From Dyella terrae (GTDB taxonomy: Bacteria; Pseudomonadota; Gammaproteobacteria; Xanthomonadales; Rhodanobacteraceae): a stretch of DNA of 64,000 bases. Made by a program: the position numbers and the translations under genes. The notes under the pieces are model-generated. The model ran no database searches, had not been told where the DNA came from, and saw only the letters and a list, made by a program, of their open reading frames with translations. Location: assembly GCF_004322705.1 (NCBI RefSeq), contig NZ_SIZZ01000001.1, positions 682,001-746,000 on the forward strand, in the 5' to 3' direction. Positions 60,450 through 64,000 of this stretch are shown one piece after another. Numbering within the stretch: the first letter of the stretch is position 1; every line of letters begins with the position of its first letter.

Positions 60450-61739
60450 ATGAAGCAAACCCCCGCGCCCTCGTATTACCGCGCCACCGCGACGCCCTAT
60501 GAGCCTTATCCGCGCCTGCAGGGCAGGGTCGATGCGCGCGTGGTTATCGTGGGCGGAGGTTATGCGGGCCTGCATACGGCGCTCGGGCTGGCAGAAAGGG
60601 GCATTCAGGATGTGGTGCTCATTGAGCGCGAGCAGGTTGGGTTCGGTGCTTCCGGCCGCAACGGTGGCTTCGTCTTCGCGGGCTACTCGCTTGGAGAGCA
60701 GTCGCTGCTGGATCAGCAAGGCGCCGCGCAGGCTCGACAGCTTTTTGAACTCACCACCAGCGCGGTGCGCCGCATTCGCGATTTGACCCGCCGGTACGAG
60801 ATGCCCTGCCAGGTCGTCGATGAAGGCGTGATCTGGGCCAACTGGTTTCGCGATCCCGGCGTACTGCGCCAGCGACAGGCGCTGCTGGCAGAACGCTACG
60901 GCGTCGAGTGGGAGTGGATGCCACAGGAGCAACTACGCGAGCGCATTCACACCCAGCGCTATTTCGACGGCCTTTACGAGCGCAATGCCCTCCACCTTCA
61001 TCCTTTGAACTTCGCGATCGGGCTGGCCGCCGCGGCATCCGCCCAGGGAGTCCGGATCCACGAGAACACCGACGCCTGGCAGCTCAAGCGAGAGGGGCTG
61101 CGTTGGCGGGTGGAAACCGACCAGGGCAGCGTCAGCGCGGACCACGTCGTGCTGGCGTGCGGGGGCTATCTTGCGGGCCTGCGCAAGACGATCGATCGCG
61201 CCATTTTGCCGATTGCCACGTACGCCATGGTCACCGAACCCTTGGGGGATCGCATGGCCGACGTCCTCCAGACGCGCTCGGCTATTTACGACACGCGGTT
61301 TGCTTTCGATTACTACCGGCCGTTGCCTGACACACGTTTGCTCTGGGGTGGTCGGATTTCGATCCGCAATCGATCGCCGCAGGCGGTCCGCACATTGCTG
61401 TTGCGCGACCTCATGCACGTGTTTCCGCAGCTCAAGGGCGTGCAGGTGGATTACGCCTGGTCAGGATTGATGAGCTATGCGCGTCACCAGATGCCCCAGA
61501 TCGGTGGCACGGACGCCGGCCTCTGGTGGGCCCAGGCCTTCGGTGGACATGGACTTGCACCGACGTGCGCTGCGGGTGAGCTGCTGGCGGCGGCGATTGC
61601 GCAAGGTGACGATCAATGGAAGCATTTTTCGACTTACGGACTTGACCGCGCCTGGCGCCCGGCCGGCTATCTGGCCGCGCAGGCCAGCTACTGGTGGCAG
61701 GAAAGCAAAGACTGGTTCAAATCGAGGCTGGAAGGATGA
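60450..61739 (+). CDS. FAD-dependent amine oxidoreductase (PuuB-like, DAO family)
   Basis: 429 residues from the ATG at 60450 (a GTG at 60444 is also possible; no good ribosome site). N-terminal [20 protein letters not shown] (FAD), then [20 protein letters not shown], and the C-terminal [20 protein letters not shown] motif. Fits the gamma-glutamylputrescine oxidase group (DAO domain). No other puu gene is nearby, so the substrate is open. It overlaps the next gene by 4 bp. Confidence 0.85.
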   Translation: MKQTPAPSYYRATATPYEPYPRLQGRVDARVVIVGGGYAGLHTALGLAERGIQDVVLIEREQVGFGASGRNGGFVFAGYSLGEQSLLDQQGAAQARQLFELTTSAVRRIRDLTRRYEMPCQVVDEGVIWANWFRDPGVLRQRQALLAERYGVEWEWMPQEQLRERIHTQRYFDGLYERNALHLHPLNFAIGLAAAASAQGVRIHENTDAWQLKREGLRWRVETDQGSVSADHVVLACGGYLAGLRKTIDRAILPIATYAMVTEPLGDRMADVLQTRSAIYDTRFAFDYYRPLPDTRLLWGGRISIRNRSPQAVRTLLLRDLMHVFPQLKGVQVDYAWSGLMSYARHQMPQIGGTDAGLWWAQAFGGHGLAPTCAAGELLAAAIAQGDDQWKHFSTYGLDRAWRPAGYLAAQASYWWQESKDWFKSRLEG

Positions 61740-62086
61740 CAGACGACAACGTGCCCGAGCTGATCAGCTGGGGTGATTTCGAGAAGGTGTGGCTGGTGGC
61801 CGGCACGGTGATTCGCGTCGAGCCGTTCCCCGAGGCACGCAAGCCCGCGTGGAAGATCTGGGTGGACTTCGGCCCCCACGGCGAGCGCAAGACGAGCGCC
61901 CAGGTTGTCTCGCTCTATACGGCGGACGAGCTTATCGGCAAGCAAATCGTAGGCGTGATCAACTTCCCGGAGAAGCAGGTCGGGCCGGTGCGATCCCAGT
62001 TTCTGCTCACGGGCTTCCCCACCGATGCGGGCGTCGTCATCACCACGGTCGAGCGGCCGGTACCGAACGGAACTCGCCTGGCCTGA
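61736..62086 (+). CDS. CsaA-like tRNA-binding domain protein
   Basis: 116 residues, ATG at 61736 inside the previous stop (ATGA overlap). OB fold: [40 protein letters not shown], then [20 protein letters not shown]. The NFPxKQxGPxxSxxLxxGF motif is typical of CsaA and the tRNA-binding EMAPII/MetRS-C domain. A small chaperone or tRNA-binding role is known for the family. Confidence 0.9.
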   Translation: MTDDNVPELISWGDFEKVWLVAGTVIRVEPFPEARKPAWKIWVDFGPHGERKTSAQVVSLYTADELIGKQIVGVINFPEKQVGPVRSQFLLTGFPTDAGVVITTVERPVPNGTRLA

Positions 62087-62179
62087 GGCGGCCCGACCCC
62101 GCCTTCGGCTCGCCACTTTCGCGCCATCGGAATGCGAGGCAGCGTCGTCACGCTGGAACGCTTTCAACGTAAGGAGGCG

Positions 62180-63058
62180 ATGGTGAAGAAGCTCAGTGGC
62201 ATGACAATTGCGATGGTCTCCGTGTGCGCGGCCTCGATCGCAACGGCGCAGGATGCCAGCTGGAAACAGCCGCACAAGCCGTTCCGGGTTTATGGCAACA
62301 CCTGGTACGTGGGCAGCGAAGGACTCAGTGCCATCCTTATCACTTCGCCGAAAGGTCACATCCTTATTGATGGCACCTTGCCCGAGAACGCCGAGATGGT
62401 GAAGGCCAACATCCAGGCGGCGGGATTCAGGCTCACCGACATCAAGGTGATCCTGAATTCGCATGCGCATGGTGACCACGCCGGTGCGCTGGCCGCGCTG
62501 GCCGATGCATCGGGCGCCCGGGTGATCGCCAGTCCGGCAGGGGCTGCGGCGCTGATGCTCGGCGGTAATGATCCGGACGATCCGCAGCATGGCGAAGCGC
62601 CGCTCTTCCCGCCGGTCAAACATGTGGAATCTCTGAAGCCTGGCAGCGTGGTGCGCGTTGGCGATCTCGCGGTCAAAGAACATGCGATGCCAGGTCACAC
62701 GCCCGGCAGTAGCACCTGGACCTGGACGTCCTGCGAACAGGATCGTTGCCTGAACATGGTCTATGCCGACAGCGTGACTTATATCAGCGCCGATGGCTTC
62801 CATTTCACGGACGACAAGGCGCACCCGCATCGCGTCGAAGATATCCGCAAGGGACTGGCCGAACTGGCGGCCATGCCATGCGATGTCTTGATGACGCCGC
62901 ACCCTGACGCCAGTGACTTGCTGGGGCGCGTGGCTGCCCACGATCAGGGCAAGCATCCCGATCAGCTGTTTGACACAAAGGCGTGCCGGAAACTGGCCAA
63001 AGCGGGTGAGGACAAGCTTGCGACCCGTCTGGACGAAGAGAGGAAGGGGCAGAAGTAG
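62180..63058 (+). CDS. Subclass B3 metallo-beta-lactamase
   Basis: 292 residues from the ATG at 62180; a GTG at 62183 has better spacing to AAGGAGG and would shorten it by one residue. Signal peptide (KKLSGMTIAMVSVCAASIAT, cut before QDASW). Zinc ligands: H95, H97, D99, H100 in SHAHGDHAG, H173 in MPGHTPGSS and H241 in MTPHPDAS, with YADSVTYISADGFHF, the B3 pattern seen in L1/FEZ-like enzymes. It should hydrolyse carbapenems and other beta-lactams in the periplasm. Chromosomal and not on the mobile element. Family membership is firm; activity is inferred. Confidence 0.9.
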   Translation: MVKKLSGMTIAMVSVCAASIATAQDASWKQPHKPFRVYGNTWYVGSEGLSAILITSPKGHILIDGTLPENAEMVKANIQAAGFRLTDIKVILNSHAHGDHAGALAALADASGARVIASPAGAAALMLGGNDPDDPQHGEAPLFPPVKHVESLKPGSVVRVGDLAVKEHAMPGHTPGSSTWTWTSCEQDRCLNMVYADSVTYISADGFHFTDDKAHPHRVEDIRKGLAELAAMPCDVLMTPHPDASDLLGRVAAHDQGKHPDQLFDTKACRKLAKAGEDKLATRLDEERKGQK

Positions 63059-63149
63059 GCGTCATCTCGGGCGGCGCGACCGGAACCGGCCGGTCGCGTC
63101 GGCGAGGTGAGGCAGGGCGCACTCCCATCGGAGCGACACACCGCTTCGA

Positions 63150-64000
63150 TCATTTGATCGCGCGGTCCGCCCAGATCACCAGCCCCTGGGCGTTGAGTTC
63201 CACGTCCATGGCAAGCCAGTCCAGCATCTCCGCGCGGCTTCCCGTCCATCCATGCTGGTGGAGGCGGCCAAAGTAAAGCTCGGTCAGTGCCTGCTTCAGC
63301 CATTCATGACGATGCTCGCGCCCGGCCGATTCCCTGGCGAGTTCGGCCATGGCGTCAATCTGCGCATGCAGATCATCCGCCAGTTTTCGCACGGAACGGA
63401 CCGCCCCGAAGTGCGTGAGGTACATCGCGTCAACGTCGAGTTCAACAAGGCGACGAATCGAATCGTGCAGTGCATCGGGCTCGAACTGAACCGGCGAGGA
63501 CGTCGGCAGGATGTAGGGCCCTTGGGTCGTGTCAAACGCGCGGTAGGAGAGGCCGAAGGTATCGCCAGTGAAACAGGCGCGTGCTTTTGCGTCATGAACG
63601 CTGAGATGGTGACGTGCATGACCGGGCGTATCGAGGCAAAGCAACGCACGGCCCTGCAGCATGACGACGTGGCCATCTGGCGCCTCGACGACGCGTTCCG
63701 CAGGAATGGCACGAAGACGCCCATAGGTGCGATCCATGACTTCTTCGCCATACACCGCGGAGGCACCCGCCCACAGAGCAGACGGATCGATCATGTGGCG
63801 CGCACCGCGCGGATGTACCACCAGCGTTGCGTTCGGAAGGTGCGCCATCAGCTCGCCAGCGCCGCCCGCGTGGTCCAGATGCACATGAGTGAGGATCAGC
63901 CACTCGACGTCACCCGGCTCCAGGCCGGCCTCGAGAAGTGCTTCCAGCATCCGCGGCACGGCATAGTTCGTACCGCAATCGATGAAGGCGCCGCGGCCGC
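63150..64000 (-). CDS. MBL-fold metallohydrolase (partial at window edge)
   Basis: The minus-strand frame from the edge (64000) reads GRGAFIDCGTNYAVPRMLEA and continues to a stop at 63150 (283 residues seen; the N-terminus is missing). A start at 63959 is less likely because the in-frame upstream residues match the beta strand of the fold. Metal motif THVHLDHAGG, then DTPGHARHHLSVHD, TGDTFG and a C-terminal helical part (LTELYFGRLHQHGWTG). A glyoxalase II/lactonase-like hydrolase, unlike the B3 lactamase next to it. The two genes are convergent. Confidence 0.88.
   Translation of the reverse strand, partial: GRGAFIDCGTNYAVPRMLEALLEAGLEPGDVEWLILTHVHLDHAGGAGELMAHLPNATLVVHPRGARHMIDPSALWAGASAVYGEEVMDRTYGRLRAIPAERVVEAPDGHVVMLQGRALLCLDTPGHARHHLSVHDAKARACFTGDTFGLSYRAFDTTQGPYILPTSSPVQFEPDALHDSIRRLVELDVDAMYLTHFGAVRSVRKLADDLHAQIDAMAELARESAGREHRHEWLKQALTELYFGRLHQHGWTGSRAEMLDWLAMDVELNAQGLVIWADRAIK

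Overview
The window is a high-GC gammaproteobacterial chromosome segment. Gene content and order (ssrA/smpB, ratA-rnfH, bamE, fur, recN, hrcA-grpE-dnaK-dnaJ-dapB, carAB-greA, cmk-rpsA-ihfB-lapAB) and the C-minus type RpmJ point to Xanthomonadales. Rhodanobacteraceae (Dyella, Luteibacter or Rhodanobacter relatives) is my best guess, by inference only.

Region 1 (1-1292) is host DNA. It holds the N-terminus of a large type V secreted adhesin (ESPR signal peptide, minus strand, cut by the window edge), about 740 bp without a gene, and an orphaned terminator that I read as the original ssrA terminator.

Region 2 (1293-15211) is a 13.9-kb element integrated at the 3' end of ssrA and bounded by a 33-bp direct repeat. 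A leftward operon encodes AlpA, two unknown proteins, a primase-polymerase/helicase, an excisionase, a tyrosine integrase and a small repeat protein. An iteron-rich, AT-rich segment in the middle looks like a replication origin. The rightward block encodes a small HTH protein, a scaffold-like protein, a small terminase and a podovirus-like internal virion (ejection) module. No large terminase, portal, capsid or tail gene is visible. Two cargo genes (one GrlR-like) close the element. This looks like a P4/PICI-style phage satellite that carries its own ejection proteins; a deleted prophage is the main alternative.

Region 3 (15182-24186) has tmRNA and SmpB close together, RatA-RnfH, BamE, Fur, a structured RNA candidate, a divergent MASE1 kinase/NarL-type regulator pair, RecN and HrcA.

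Region 4 (24274-31685) has the grpE-dnaK-dnaJ chaperone genes, interrupted by a 425-bp mini-element that carries a four-helix-bundle gene between inverted repeats. Then come dapB, pdxY and a CaCA-family antiporter preceded by what looks like a yybP-ykoY (Mn2+) riboswitch.

Region 5 (31720-43725) has a TPR protein, a 2OG-Fe(II) oxygenase, carAB-greA, rpmJ, a LysR regulator, a secreted RidA-like protein, FadH, an acyl-CoA-binding protein and cmk.

Region 6 (43887-51477) has rpsA, ihfB, lapAB and a polysaccharide group (polyprenyl-phosphate glycosyltransferase, CapD-like dehydratase, galU).

Region 7 (51910-64000) has a bacterial alpha-2-macroglobulin with an intact thioester next to pbpC, a PuuB-like oxidoreductase, a CsaA-like tRNA-binding protein, a subclass B3 metallo-beta-lactamase and a partial MBL-fold hydrolase.
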